Origin: Azotobacter salinestris
GTDB lineage: Bacteria > Pseudomonadota > Gammaproteobacteria > Pseudomonadales > Pseudomonadaceae
Length of the DNA stretch: 64,000 nt
Reading direction: 5' to 3'
Assembly: GCF_009363155.1 (NCBI RefSeq)
Contig: NZ_CP045302.1
Location: 4,789,194-4,853,193 of the forward strand
Shown: positions 8,705-15,473 of the stretch, in pieces
Layout of the letters: the number at the start of each line of letters is the position of its first letter
Numbering within the stretch: position 1 is the first letter of the stretch
Made by a program: the position numbers and the translations under genes
Notes under the pieces: model-generated
What the model was told of the DNA's origin: nothing
Database searches by the model: none
Seen by the model: only the letters and a program-made list of their open reading frames with translations

Positions 8705-10216
8705 TTACACCTTGCTGGCAGGCATCCAGTTGTGCGGCAGCAGCTCGGTGAGCCCACTGGCCTTCTGCGTTGGCAGCCGGGTCAGCACATCTTTCAGATA
8801 GGCATACGGATCATGGCCGTTCAACCGCGCTGACTGGATCAGTGTCATCAGCGCAGCCGCACGTTTGCCGCTGCGCAGCGAGCCGGCGAACAGCCAGTTC
8901 GCACGGCCGATGGCCCACGGGCGGATCTGGTTTTCACACCCGTTGTTGTCGATGGCGAGCATGCCGTCATCGAGATAGCGCACCAGGGCCGCCCAGCGCT
9001 TGAGGCTGTAGTCGAGTGCCTTGGCGATGGCCGTGCCTTCATGCACCAACCGGCGCTGGGCGAGCATCCAGCCGTGCAGGGCATCGGCGATGGGCTTGGC
9101 TTTTTCCTGGCGTATTCGCTGTCGCTCATCGGGCAGCAAGTCGTGTACCTCGCGCTCGACGTCATACAGCTGACCGATGTAGCGCAGAGCCTGTTCGGCC
9201 AGTTGACTCTGGTTGGCGATATGCAGGTCGTAGAGCTTGCGCCGGGCATGGGCCATGCAGCCGATCTCGGTCACGCCCTGCTCGAAGCAGGCCTTGTAGC
9301 CGGCGAAGTCGTCGCAGACCAGTTGGCCGCGCCAGTCGCCGAGGAAGGTGCGGGCATGCTCGCCGGCACGGCTGGGGCTGAAGTCGTAGACCGCCGCACG
9401 CAGCTCGGCGAACGGGCTGGGAACGTAGGCCCAGACATAGGCGCGCCGGGTCTTCTTCATGCCCGGCGCGAGCATTTGTACCGGGGTCTCGTCGGCATGG
9501 ATGACGTTCTGCTCCAGGACTATGTCCCGCAGTGCATCGACCAGTGGTTGCAGTTGCACGCCGCAGCGGCCGACCCACTGCGCCAGGGTCGAGCGCGGGA
9601 GGGCGAAACCGGCCCGGCCGAAGATCTTTTCCTGCCGGTACAGGGGCAGATGGTCGGCGAACTTGGCCACCATGACCTGGGCCAGCAGCCCGGCAGTCGG
9701 GATGCCCTTGTCGATCACCTGGGCCGGAACCGGCGCCTGGATCAGCGTTTCGCATCGTTCGCAGACCCATTTGCCGCGGATATGCCGCTCCACCGTGAAG
9801 ACGCCCGGGGTGTAGTCGAGCTTTTCGCTGACATCTTCACCGATGCGTTTGAGCTGGCAGCCGCAGGCGCACTGCGTGTTGTCCGGCTCGTGATGGATCA
9901 GCGTGCGGGGGAACTGCGGCGGCAAGGCTGTGCGCCTGGGCTGCTGGCGTGGCTCGGCAGCGGCGGGAGCTGGAGCCAGCTCCTCGAGCTCGGCTTCGAT
10001 GGCCGCGATATCGGTATCGAGCAGATCGTCCAGCAGGCTGAGCTGGGCAGCACCGAGCTGCTCGCTGCGCCGGGCAAACCGATGCCGCTTGAGGACGGCA
10101 ATTTCGTGAGCCAGCTGCTCGCCGCGGGTTTTGTAGTAATGGACTTGCTGCGTCAACTGCGCCGCCAGTTCGCGCAGTTGCTCGGGAGTCAGATGGTCGA
10201 AGCAAGCAGAAGTCAT
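8705..10216 (-). CDS. tnpC: IS66-family transposase TnpC
   Basis: The 503-aa DDE transposase of the element. It has an N-terminal leucine-rich coiled coil (about 20-60). A zinc-finger-like CACGC and CERC pair lies at about 115-155. The catalytic domain carries Asp in VIHADETPVQM, Asp in LVCDDFAGYKACF and Glu in GCENQIRPWAIGRANWLF. Full length and apparently intact, so the element may be mobile. The product acts on the IS ends together with TnpA and TnpB. Confidence 0.95.
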   Translation of the reverse strand: MTSACFDHLTPEQLRELAAQLTQQVHYYKTRGEQLAHEIAVLKRHRFARRSEQLGAAQLSLLDDLLDTDIAAIEAELEELAPAPAAAEPRQQPRRTALPPQFPRTLIHHEPDNTQCACGCQLKRIGEDVSEKLDYTPGVFTVERHIRGKWVCERCETLIQAPVPAQVIDKGIPTAGLLAQVMVAKFADHLPLYRQEKIFGRAGFALPRSTLAQWVGRCGVQLQPLVDALRDIVLEQNVIHADETPVQMLAPGMKKTRRAYVWAYVPSPFAELRAAVYDFSPSRAGEHARTFLGDWRGQLVCDDFAGYKACFEQGVTEIGCMAHARRKLYDLHIANQSQLAEQALRYIGQLYDVEREVHDLLPDERQRIRQEKAKPIADALHGWMLAQRRLVHEGTAIAKALDYSLKRWAALVRYLDDGMLAIDNNGCENQIRPWAIGRANWLFAGSLRSGKRAAALMTLIQSARLNGHDPYAYLKDVLTRLPTQKASGLTELLPHNWMPASKV

Positions 10217-10297
10217 GGCGCCGAGTGTGCCTGCCTTGATCGCTCCCGGCGATAGGCCGTTCGGTCAATTGCGCGGCATGGGGCACCTGACGGTCAA

Positions 10298-10633
10298 CTA
10301 TAAAAGGCGGATTTCGGCCCCCGATCCGACCCGCTGCCAGGGCAGCCCGACCACCAGGGCCTGAAGCTGCTCGGCGCTCAGTTCAAACTGGGCACCCTGC
10401 CAGCTGCCCGGCCAGACGAAGCGGCCCCGGTTCAGCCGGCGCGAGGCCAGCCAGACACCGAAACCATCGTGAACCAGCACTTTCATGCGGTTGGCCCGCT
10501 TGTTGGCGAACAGGTAGGCGTTGTGCGGCTTCGCCGCACCGAAGACCGCCACCACCCTGGCCAGCGCCGTTTCCGTTCCGGCCCGCATATCCAGCGGCGC
10601 GGTGGCGAGCCAGATGGCATCGATGCGGATCAT
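10298..10633 (-). CDS. tnpB: IS66-family accessory protein TnpB
   Basis: A 111-aa protein starting MIRIDAIWLATAPLDMRAG and containing the family signature NAYLFANKRANRMKVLVHDGFG. ATG 10633 overlaps the tnpA stop (ATGA), so a longer upstream reading frame is not used. Required with TnpA and TnpC for transposition in this family; biochemical role unclear. Confidence 0.93.
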   Translation of the reverse strand: MIRIDAIWLATAPLDMRAGTETALARVVAVFGAAKPHNAYLFANKRANRMKVLVHDGFGVWLASRRLNRGRFVWPGSWQGAQFELSAEQLQALVVGLPWQRVGSGAEIRLL

Positions 10634-10959
10634 TGCAGGAGCTCGCGGACGAACCGGGCACAGCCTTCGGCATCGCCCGCCGGCCAGTGCACGGTCAAGC
10701 TTGTACGGCGATGGGGAATCTCGATGCGGATCTCCGCCTGGTCGAAAGTCGCCGACTGAACCAGCGGCTCCAGCGTCACCGGAAGAAAGGCGGGCAGTGT
10801 CCCGGTCGACGGGGAGCATGCGGCCAATCTTCTCCAGCGATGAACCACATTGGTATTGATGCCGTGGCTCAGGGCCACGCTGGCAACCGAGTTGCCGGGC
10901 AGGCTGCACTCCTGCACGACCTGCGCCTTGAAGGCCTTGGAATAAGAACGTCGCTGCAT
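10630..10959 (-). CDS. tnpA: IS66-family TnpA (HTH DNA-binding protein)
   Basis: A 109-aa protein with an N-terminal helix-turn-helix of the IS3/IS66 OrfA type (YSKAFKAQVVQECSLPGNSVASVALSHGI followed by NTNVVHRWRR). It probably binds the inverted repeats. First gene of the three-gene transposition operon. Confidence 0.92.
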   Translation of the reverse strand: MQRRSYSKAFKAQVVQECSLPGNSVASVALSHGINTNVVHRWRRLAACSPSTGTLPAFLPVTLEPLVQSATFDQAEIRIEIPHRRTSLTVHWPAGDAEGCARFVRELLQ

Positions 10960-11113
10960 GATTCCCCGCTTGAAAGCCTTGAAATGGTGTCCACGATAAA
11001 TAGGTGGACACCATCTCTTAGCCTGGCGGGTTCAAGCCAGATGACTTGGCCGGACGGTTACAGTCCTTGCTGAACCCTGCGGTGAGGTCCTTCCCACAAG
11101 AGCGGGAGGTGTG

Positions 11114-11309
11114 GCCGGTTACGCCGGCCAGGCGGGCACTCTGTCGCCCTTGGCGTGCCTGCCAAGAGGAATGGAAGGTGCTGTCCTCCTTGGCTTGCAG
11201 ATTACTCGAACCGACAGCGCGCCTTGCCGGGGGGGGAACTTCAAAACCCGGCGTGGCCATCTTTGGGGATGGCCAGCTAACGCTGACGGCATGCCGATCC
11301 GCCGACGGT
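11114..11309 (+). ncRNA. Tandem structured element, copy 3
   Basis: Just right of IS66. It has the same 9-bp second stem as copy 2. The third hairpin is GGCCATC/GATGGCC inside GCGT/ACGC. About 60 bp upstream lies a short shared leader (CTGCGGTGAGGTCCTTCCC) that also precedes copy 2 in diverged form. Confidence 0.5.
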
Positions 11310-11395
11310 GTTCGTAAGGTAGGCCACGAGCCGTACACCCAGCCAAGCGGCTGGCTCTTTGTAAGACAGAAGGTATGTGAAGGGGATGGGAAAAG

Positions 11396-11583
11396 GCCGG
11401 TTACGCCAGCCAGTCGGTCACTCTTTCGACGTCTGCGTGACTACAGACCGCGTGGCGCTATCGCTGCCCTGTCTTGCGGATTACTCGAACAGGCTGCGCG
11501 CTTTGCCGGGAGCCGTGAGGCCCGGCGTGGCCATCGTAGGAGATGGCCGGCTGACGCCGCTTGCATACCGATCTGCCGACGGT
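11396..11583 (+). ncRNA. Tandem structured element, copy 4
   Basis: The second stem GGTCAC/GTGACT and third hairpin GGCCATC/GATGGCC are conserved. The first hairpin is weakened by one change (CCAGC in place of CCGGC). Confidence 0.48.
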
Positions 11584-11596
11584 CTCTGCATCATAT

Positions 11597-11615
11597 GCTA
11601 ATGATAATTATTATC
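11597..11615. promoter_or_regulatory. Fur-box-like palindrome
   Basis: GCTAATGATAATTATTATC matches 17 of 19 positions of the classical Fur-box consensus and contains the perfect palindrome GATAAT-T-ATTATC. It lies about 25 bp upstream of structured copy 5, in an AT-rich gap within GC-rich sequence. Confidence 0.5.
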
Positions 11616-11640
11616 AAGTGTTTAGAAATGGAAAAGGATA

Positions 11641-11836
11641 GCCGGTTACGCCGGCCAGGCGGTCGCTCTGTCGCTGGGTGCGCGACTACACCCCGAAGCG
11701 GGAACCGCACGCTCATGCGGCGCCTTGGCTTGCCGTTTACTCGAACGGTTGCGCGCTTTGGTCCGGGTGGTGAGAGCACCTGACCTGCGGCTTGTAGGAG
11801 CCGCGCTAACGCCGCCGCATGCCGAACGGCCACGGT
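11641..11836 (+). ncRNA. Tandem structured element, copy 5 (most diverged)
   Basis: The second stem is GGTCGC/GCGACT, where an A-U pair has become G-C. The third hairpin is GCGGCT/AGCCGC, a wholly different sequence that still pairs. A Fur-box-like site precedes it. Confidence 0.5.
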
Positions 11837-11950
11837 GTTGCAGTGTCTGTGCCCGGTGCTTGGCACCCGCCCGGGCGGAGGGTTAAACGCAGGCGCTGAT
11901 TAGCGTCTGCCCTAGGCAAGCTCTAGGTGGATGGGGTGCCTGGCGGTGGG

Positions 11951-12166
11951 TTAGGCGGCGGCGCACTTGTCAGCTACGTAGCCATTCCGCCAGCCGGCCA
12001 GGTAGGCGAGCTTCAGGTCGTTCAGGATTTGGAGGCAGTACCGGCCGCGCTCCTGCTGGAAGTTGCGGTAGCCCAGGGCGCGCATCTCGCGCTCGAATGC
12101 GGTGGCTGCTGCGTCGCCTGAGACCTTGGTAGTTGAGGGCTTGGTGGTTGCGATAGAGATTGACAT
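11951..12166 (-). CDS. Small conserved phage protein, single-domain relative of the duplicated gene at 21629
   Basis: A 71-aa protein starting MSISIATTKPSTTKVSGDAA with AAGGAAA upstream. Residues about 22-65 (FEREMRALGYRNFQQERGRY followed by CLQILNDLKLAYLAGWRNG) match both halves of the tandemly duplicated protein at 21629-22018. The phage thus carries three copies of this domain at two loci. It is the first gene of the leftward early operon after a long leader. Function unknown. Confidence 0.7.
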   Translation of the reverse strand: MSISIATTKPSTTKVSGDAAATAFEREMRALGYRNFQQERGRYCLQILNDLKLAYLAGWRNGYVADKCAAA

Positions 12167-12601
12167 GGGGGTTTCCTTCTTCAGTAGTTTCCCAAAGCGC
12201 CCGATCGCTCAGGCGCTTCAGTGAAAACTTCTGGTCTTGCTGGCCGGCGTTACTCGCCACAATCCGGCTGGGCGGTGACTTATCGCTGCGCCTGCTGTAC
12301 CGGTGAATCGCCTTCGTCTCAGGCACCCGGCAGGGAGCATTTGCAGCGCAACCCTCGACCCGTTCTGCGTGGCCAGCCCTGTGTTCCTGGCTAGCTGACG
12401 CTCGACATGGTTCTGAGCAGGTGGGTTCCAGAGCCCACATGGGCTGCTCGTCGTGCGCCTCTCGGCGCTGAGCAGCGGTAAATCTTGAAACCCGATTTGT
12501 GAAAGAGCGTTCCCGGCTACCCGGAGGCATCGCTGCCTGTCTCGGCGCTGTGCACCAAGGGCCTTTTGAGGGTCTCTGCTTGGCAGCGCGTCGATGGAGT
12601 A
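12167..12601 (-). other. Gene-free leftward leader
   Basis: About 430 bases between the leftward promoter and its first gene. No open frame with a ribosome site is seen. The only signal found is a BoxA-like sequence at 12498-12509. A long untranslated leader here recalls the lambda PL-nutL region. Confidence 0.5.
12498..12509 (-). promoter_or_regulatory. BoxA-like antitermination sequence
   Basis: Read leftward, CGCTCTTTCACA matches the NusB/NusE BoxA consensus (YGCTCTTTAACA) in all but one position. It is about 90 bases inside the predicted leftward transcript. No convincing boxB hairpin follows. Confidence 0.4.
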
Positions 12602-12643
12602 AATATAAGCATGCTTATCTTGGCGGTCAATAAGTTTGCTTAT
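12602..12643 (-). promoter_or_regulatory. Leftward early promoter (PL-like) with two repressor operators
   Basis: On the minus strand TTGACC (12630-12625), a 17-bp spacer and TATATT (12607-12602) form a good promoter. The 14-bp palindrome ATAAGCATGCTTAT (12605-12618) covers the spacer end and the -10. ATAAGTTTGCTTAT (12630-12643) abuts the -35. Both match the operators at 18586-18647 beside the repressor gene, so this is probably the OL equivalent. Confidence 0.75.
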
Positions 12644-12726
12644 ATTTTTTCGGCCAACAAAATCGCCCATCGGAACGGTTGTGACCGAGTTGGCAGCAAG
12701 GGCTTGGCTCTCTGTGTGCAAATGCT

Positions 12727-12746
12727 TACTGTATGTGCATACAGTA
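12727..12746. promoter_or_regulatory. LexA (SOS) box upstream of the DUF1654 gene at 12759
   Basis: A perfect 8-bp inverted repeat around four bases, containing CTGT-N8-ACAG, the LexA consensus. It ends 12 bp before the start codon, where bound LexA would block expression. Confidence 0.75.
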
Positions 12747-12758
12747 AATGAGTGGCAT

Positions 12759-13073
12759 ATGGCCAGGCAGAAAGCCCAGAAGCAGCAGCCCCAGGAACTC
12801 ACTCCGCTGGAGAGGCTTGGGCTACGGGTTTCGTCGATGATCAACGCGCTGCGGGCGCAGCTGGATCGCCGGGTGACTATTCACCGGCTGGACACCGATC
12901 CGGACGACGCATGGGAGGGGGTGCTGGAGCTGCTGGCCGAGACGGATGGCCTGGAGATGGCTGTCAACGACGATGGCGGCGTGACGCTACGGTGGGAGCG
13001 CCAAGCGGACAATGCCGCCCCGGCAGATGATCGGGAGTTCGAGATGGTGGAAAGGGACAAATCCCCATTCTGA
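12759..13073 (+). CDS. DUF1654-type protein, SOS-regulated, copy A
   Basis: A 104-aa protein. The central part (LERLGLRVSSMINALRAQLD, then RRVTIHRLDTDPDDAWEGVL) matches the Pseudomonas DUF1654 family as I know it, and it aligns with the minus-strand gene at 14690-14941. ATG 12759 lies just downstream of a LexA box, so DNA damage should induce it. The acidic tail (ADDREFEMVERDKSPF) is specific to this copy. Molecular role not known to me; the SOS link suggests work on damaged DNA or in prophage induction. Confidence 0.7.
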   Translation: MARQKAQKQQPQELTPLERLGLRVSSMINALRAQLDRRVTIHRLDTDPDDAWEGVLELLAETDGLEMAVNDDGGVTLRWERQADNAAPADDREFEMVERDKSPF

Positions 13074-13180
13074 TGGCCCGGCCGACATGTGAAGTGGATA
13101 GCATCTTGAGTGCGCCACAGTGGTGCGCTGGCCGCTAATAGCTACCCTGCTGGAATCTCAACGCCAAGGAGGGCGACCCA

Positions 13181-13457
13181 ATGACGATCAACTCGGTTCT
13201 CTTTCTCGCACTGGCAGGCTGTGGCCTGTTCGCCATAGGTCTGTACATCGAGGAGTGGACACGCCCCAAAGACGAGCGCGACCCGGACTTGGATGACGTG
13301 GTGGACAGATGAGGATCTGTTCGCCGGTTGGGACTGGCTCACGCCGGTCGCCCGGAGGCAGCGCCTGGCTCTGTACCAGCGGCGCGTGCGGGCCAGGATC
13401 GCCGAGCAGGAGAGGGAGTGGTTACGGGTGCGGCTGAGGGAGTGCGCGAAGGGGTGA
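13181..13457 (+). pseudogene. Small membrane protein, paralog A, frameshifted
   Basis: AAGGAGG precedes ATG 13181. The first 43 codons (MTINSVLFLALAGCGLFAIG then LYIEEW) give one membrane segment and stop at 13312. The next frame, from 13311, continues EDLFAGWDWLTPVARRQRLA and ends at 13457 with a charged tail (EREWLRVRLRECAKG). Together they match paralogs B (15093) and C (15474): membrane helix, acidic linker, W-LTP, then amphipathic helix. A +1 frameshift near 13308 explains the break. Unless frameshifting is used, only the membrane part is made. Confidence 0.6.
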
Positions 13458-13517
13458 AATGAAAAGCCGGAGCCAAGCAAGCCGCCATGCCTTGCTCAAA
13501 AATGAGTAAAGGACCAA

Positions 13518-13545
13518 AATAAAGCCCTTAATAGGAGGCTTTATT
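13518..13545 (+). promoter_or_regulatory. Inverted repeat enclosing the antitoxin ribosome site
   Basis: AATAAAGC (13518-13525) and GCTTTATT (13538-13545) flank AGGAGG and end exactly at the ATG of the antitoxin. As DNA it could be the antitoxin operator; as RNA it could hide the ribosome site. Confidence 0.45.
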
Positions 13546-13833
13546 ATGCAGAGCATCTTGGCTGACGTCGCCGTTAGCGTTTCCGAGCTGAAGAAGAACC
13601 CTTCCGCCGTGCTGAGCAGCGCTGGCGGCGCTCCGGTAGCTGTGCTGAACCACAACCGTGTCATGGGCTACATGGTGCCGGCTGACGTGTTCGAGGCCAT
13701 GATGGAGCGCCTGGACGATCTGGAGCTGATCCGGGTAGCTCGGGAGCGGATCGAGGCAAACGAGCCGACCGTCCGCGTGGCGCTGGAAGACCTGATCGCC
13801 GAGGCTGAGCGCGATACTGAGCATGACCGTTGA
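13546..13833 (+). CDS. Phd/YefM-family antitoxin
   Basis: A 95-aa protein beginning MQSILADVAVSVSELKKNPS, the typical beta-strand plus VSELKKNPSAVL of Phd/YefM/StbD antitoxins, followed by PVAVLNHNRVMGYMVPAD. The acidic C-terminal helix (ALEDLIAEAERDTEHD) would wrap the toxin. It overlaps the toxin gene by 11 bases, antitoxin first, the standard order. The N-terminal domain should bind the inverted repeat at its own start. Intact, probably active in the lysogen. Confidence 0.85.
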   Translation: MQSILADVAVSVSELKKNPSAVLSSAGGAPVAVLNHNRVMGYMVPADVFEAMMERLDDLELIRVARERIEANEPTVRVALEDLIAEAERDTEHDR

Positions 13834-14110
13834 GTATGCGGTCGAGTGGGCTCCCCAGGCGCTGAAGGAGTTGCGCAAGCTCGGCGGGGCGATCCGTCTG
13901 CAGCTGCTGCGAAAGCTCGACGAGCGCCGCCGTAACCCTCGCGTGCCGGGCGACGCACTGCACGGCCTCAAGGACTGCTACAAGATCAAGCTGAAGTCCG
14001 CCGGCTACCGGCTGGTCTATCGGGTCGAGGACGAGCGGGTGGTGGTAGTCGTGGTGGCCGTTGGCAAACGGGAGCGTAGCGCCGTGTATGAGCAGGCGAT
14101 GAAGCGGTAG
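13823..14110 (+). CDS. RelE/ParE-superfamily toxin
   Basis: A 95-aa basic protein. EYAVEWAPQALKELRKLG gives the N-terminal strand and helices; RNPRVPGDALHGLKDCYKIK and AGYRLVYRVEDERVVVVVVA form the RelE beta-sheet with the conserved Arg in YRLVYR. The family includes mRNA interferases (RelE) and gyrase poisons (ParE). The StbE/RelE-like sequence and its Phd partner favour ribosome-dependent mRNA cleavage, but catalytic details cannot be settled from sequence alone. Confidence 0.85.
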   Translation: MTVEYAVEWAPQALKELRKLGGAIRLQLLRKLDERRRNPRVPGDALHGLKDCYKIKLKSAGYRLVYRVEDERVVVVVVAVGKRERSAVYEQAMKR

Positions 14111-14164
14111 GGCAGAGACGAAAAGCCTCGCGCACCGGGCCGAACTGCTGGAGGAGTGGAACCT

Positions 14165-14617
14165 ATGGCATCCATGAAACGCCCCCGCCTGCGGGCCGTG
14201 CAGGCGCGCCCCGGCCACCGGCTGGAGCTGACCTTTATCGACGGCCGCCGCTTCGTCCTGGACATGCGCGAGGACGTGGCCCAATACCCCGGCCTGAAGC
14301 CGCTGCAGAATGCCATGGCCTTCGTCGGCGCCGCTCTGGGCGACGACGGCTGGACGGTGGAGTGGCCGGCGCTGGACATCCAGATCGGCGCCGACACCCT
14401 CTATCTCGACGCCCTGGCTCAAGCCGCGCCGGACGAGATCATCGGATGGCGATCACGCACTGGCTTCGGCCTGGAGCAGGCTGCCAGCGCTCTTGGCGTG
14501 TCTGCGCGCACCATCAGCCGCTACAGCAGCGGCCGTGAGGCGGTGCCGCGCCAACTGGCTCTAGCCTGCAAGGGCTGGGAGGCGGTACAGGCCGAGCAGC
14601 AGAAGAAGCGTGCTTGA
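14165..14617 (+). CDS. DUF2442-type protein fused to a helix-turn-helix
   Basis: A 150-aa protein. The N-terminal about 75 residues (HRLELTFIDGRRFVLDMRED) resemble DUF2442, a domain often found as the second gene of toxin-antitoxin-like pairs. The C-terminal part (TGFGLEQAASALGVSARTIS) is an XRE-type helix-turn-helix. GGAGGAG lies upstream of ATG 14165. It sits directly after the RelE-type toxin, so it may be a third regulator of that unit or an orphan antitoxin. Confidence 0.65.
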   Translation: MASMKRPRLRAVQARPGHRLELTFIDGRRFVLDMREDVAQYPGLKPLQNAMAFVGAALGDDGWTVEWPALDIQIGADTLYLDALAQAAPDEIIGWRSRTGFGLEQAASALGVSARTISRYSSGREAVPRQLALACKGWEAVQAEQQKKRA

Positions 14618-14644
14618 GCCCGTGCAGGTTGAGAAGGGCTGAGA

Positions 14645-14668
14645 TGAAAAGCCCCGCGCGGGGCGGGC
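14645..14668 (-). terminator. Hairpin terminator between convergent genes
   Basis: The palindrome GCCCCGCGCGGGGC (14651-14664) is followed on the minus strand by TTTT. It would end the DUF1654 copy B transcript. Related AAAAGCC-GC hairpins end several neighbouring units (for example 15763-15790). Confidence 0.6.
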
Positions 14669-14689
14669 TTGAGGGGATGAGTGGCGGTA

Positions 14690-14941
14690 CTACTCGGCTG
14701 TCACGGTCCAGGTAAGCCGGATGCCGCCGCTCTCGATGTGCGAGATTTTGACGTTCTCGGACTCGGCAACCTCATCGAGGAAGCGTGACCAATCGGCTTC
14801 CGACTCGTCCGGCAGGCGGTGGACTGTAACGTCCCTGGCCTGCTGCGCCTTTGGTGAGTTGATGAGCTTCTGGATGCGGGCGCCCATCAGCTCATAGCTG
14901 GAGGGCTGACGGACGGCGGTTTTCTTGGCTGGCTTGGCCAT
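14690..14941 (-). CDS. DUF1654-type protein, SOS-regulated, copy B
   Basis: An 83-aa protein (SSYELMGARIQKLINSPKAQ, DVTVHRLPDESEADWSRFL) aligning with copy A at 12759 and lacking its acidic tail. ATG 14941 is chosen because AGGAG lies 8 bases upstream; the GTG three codons earlier overlaps that site. A LexA box lies 16 bp upstream. Two SOS-controlled members of one family in one prophage is unusual. The two may differ in timing or target. Confidence 0.72.
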   Translation of the reverse strand: MAKPAKKTAVRQPSSYELMGARIQKLINSPKAQQARDVTVHRLPDESEADWSRFLDEVAESENVKISHIESGGIRLTWTVTAE

Positions 14942-14956
14942 TTGGCTCACTCCTTA

Positions 14957-14972
14957 CTGTATTTATATACAG
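14957..14972. promoter_or_regulatory. LexA (SOS) box upstream of the DUF1654 gene at 14690
   Basis: CTGTATTTATATACAG, a full CTGT-N8-ACAG match with AT-rich centre, lies directly upstream of the ribosome site of the minus-strand gene. Confidence 0.75.
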
Positions 14973-15092
14973 CATACAACAAGGCGATCTGATAGGCGCT
15001 TGGTTGCTCGCATGCCGTTCATCAGGAGCCCATGAAATTCCTGACTAAGGCGCTACGTTTTTATACGAGACACACCAATTCAGGGAAGAACC

Positions 15093-15350
15093 ATGACATC
15101 TACCATGCTTCTTTTTGCGCTGGCCGGCTTTCTTTTGTCCGTTTTTTGTGTAGCCCTGGCCATGTGGGAACGCCAGCATGCAGCCGCCGGGGCAGACCAA
15201 TCTGCTGATCTTTTCCATGACTGGAATCAGTTTACGCCTGAAGAGCGCAGGAGAATTCTGGCGGGTCATCAGGCGCGTGCTATGGCCATGATTGCCGAGC
15301 GAGAGAAGGAGTGGCTGCAGGAGCGGCTGAGGGAGTACGTGAAAGGATAG
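15093..15350 (+). CDS. Small membrane protein, paralog B (intact)
   Basis: An 85-aa protein with one N-terminal membrane helix (MLLFALAGFLLSVFCVALAM), a polar linker, FTPEERRRILAGHQ and a charged amphipathic tail (REKEWLQERLREYVKG). It is the intact member of three related genes at 13181, 15093 and 15474. AGGGAAG precedes the ATG. Likely inner-membrane with a cytoplasmic helical tail. No known family; the small size, membrane location and accessory position would fit superinfection exclusion, but that is a guess. Confidence 0.6.
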   Translation: MTSTMLLFALAGFLLSVFCVALAMWERQHAAAGADQSADLFHDWNQFTPEERRRILAGHQARAMAMIAEREKEWLQERLREYVKG

Positions 15351-15473
15351 AAACGCAGAGCCTCGCCCTGGGCCGTCTGCCGTTGGTCGGTAGTATGCTC
15401 GGCATCAAGCTAAATCTGATCGTCCTGCTACATTACAGTGGTTGCAAAACAACCATGCTATGGAGGGCAGCCT

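Larger units (their letters stand above)
8690..11061 (-). mobile_element. IS66-family insertion sequence with 8-bp target duplication
   Basis: A 2372-bp element with three genes, tnpA-tnpB-tnpC, on the minus strand. Ends read GTAAGCGGCTGG on the left and, inverted, GTAACCGTCCGG on the right, the GTAA-type termini of the family. The 8 bases AGTCCTTG stand directly outside both ends (8682-8689 and 11062-11069), a clean target duplication. It interrupts the run of structured elements between copies 2 and 3 and breaks no protein gene. Confidence 0.95.

Noticed and set aside
8076..11836. CRISPR array
   Set aside because: Units are about 190 bp, imperfect and structured, with no short direct repeats or spacers and no cas genes.
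8077..11866. Several open frames over the five repeat elements (for example LRRPGGHSV and ACRLLEPTARLA-type peptides)
   Set aside because: Peptide similarity reflects nucleotide similarity. The frame shifts between copies through loop indels, no ribosome sites are conserved, and both stems covary. These look like translations of structured RNA rather than genes.
12566..12751. Small plus-strand open frame over the OL region
   Set aside because: It runs through two operators and a LexA box and has no ribosome site.
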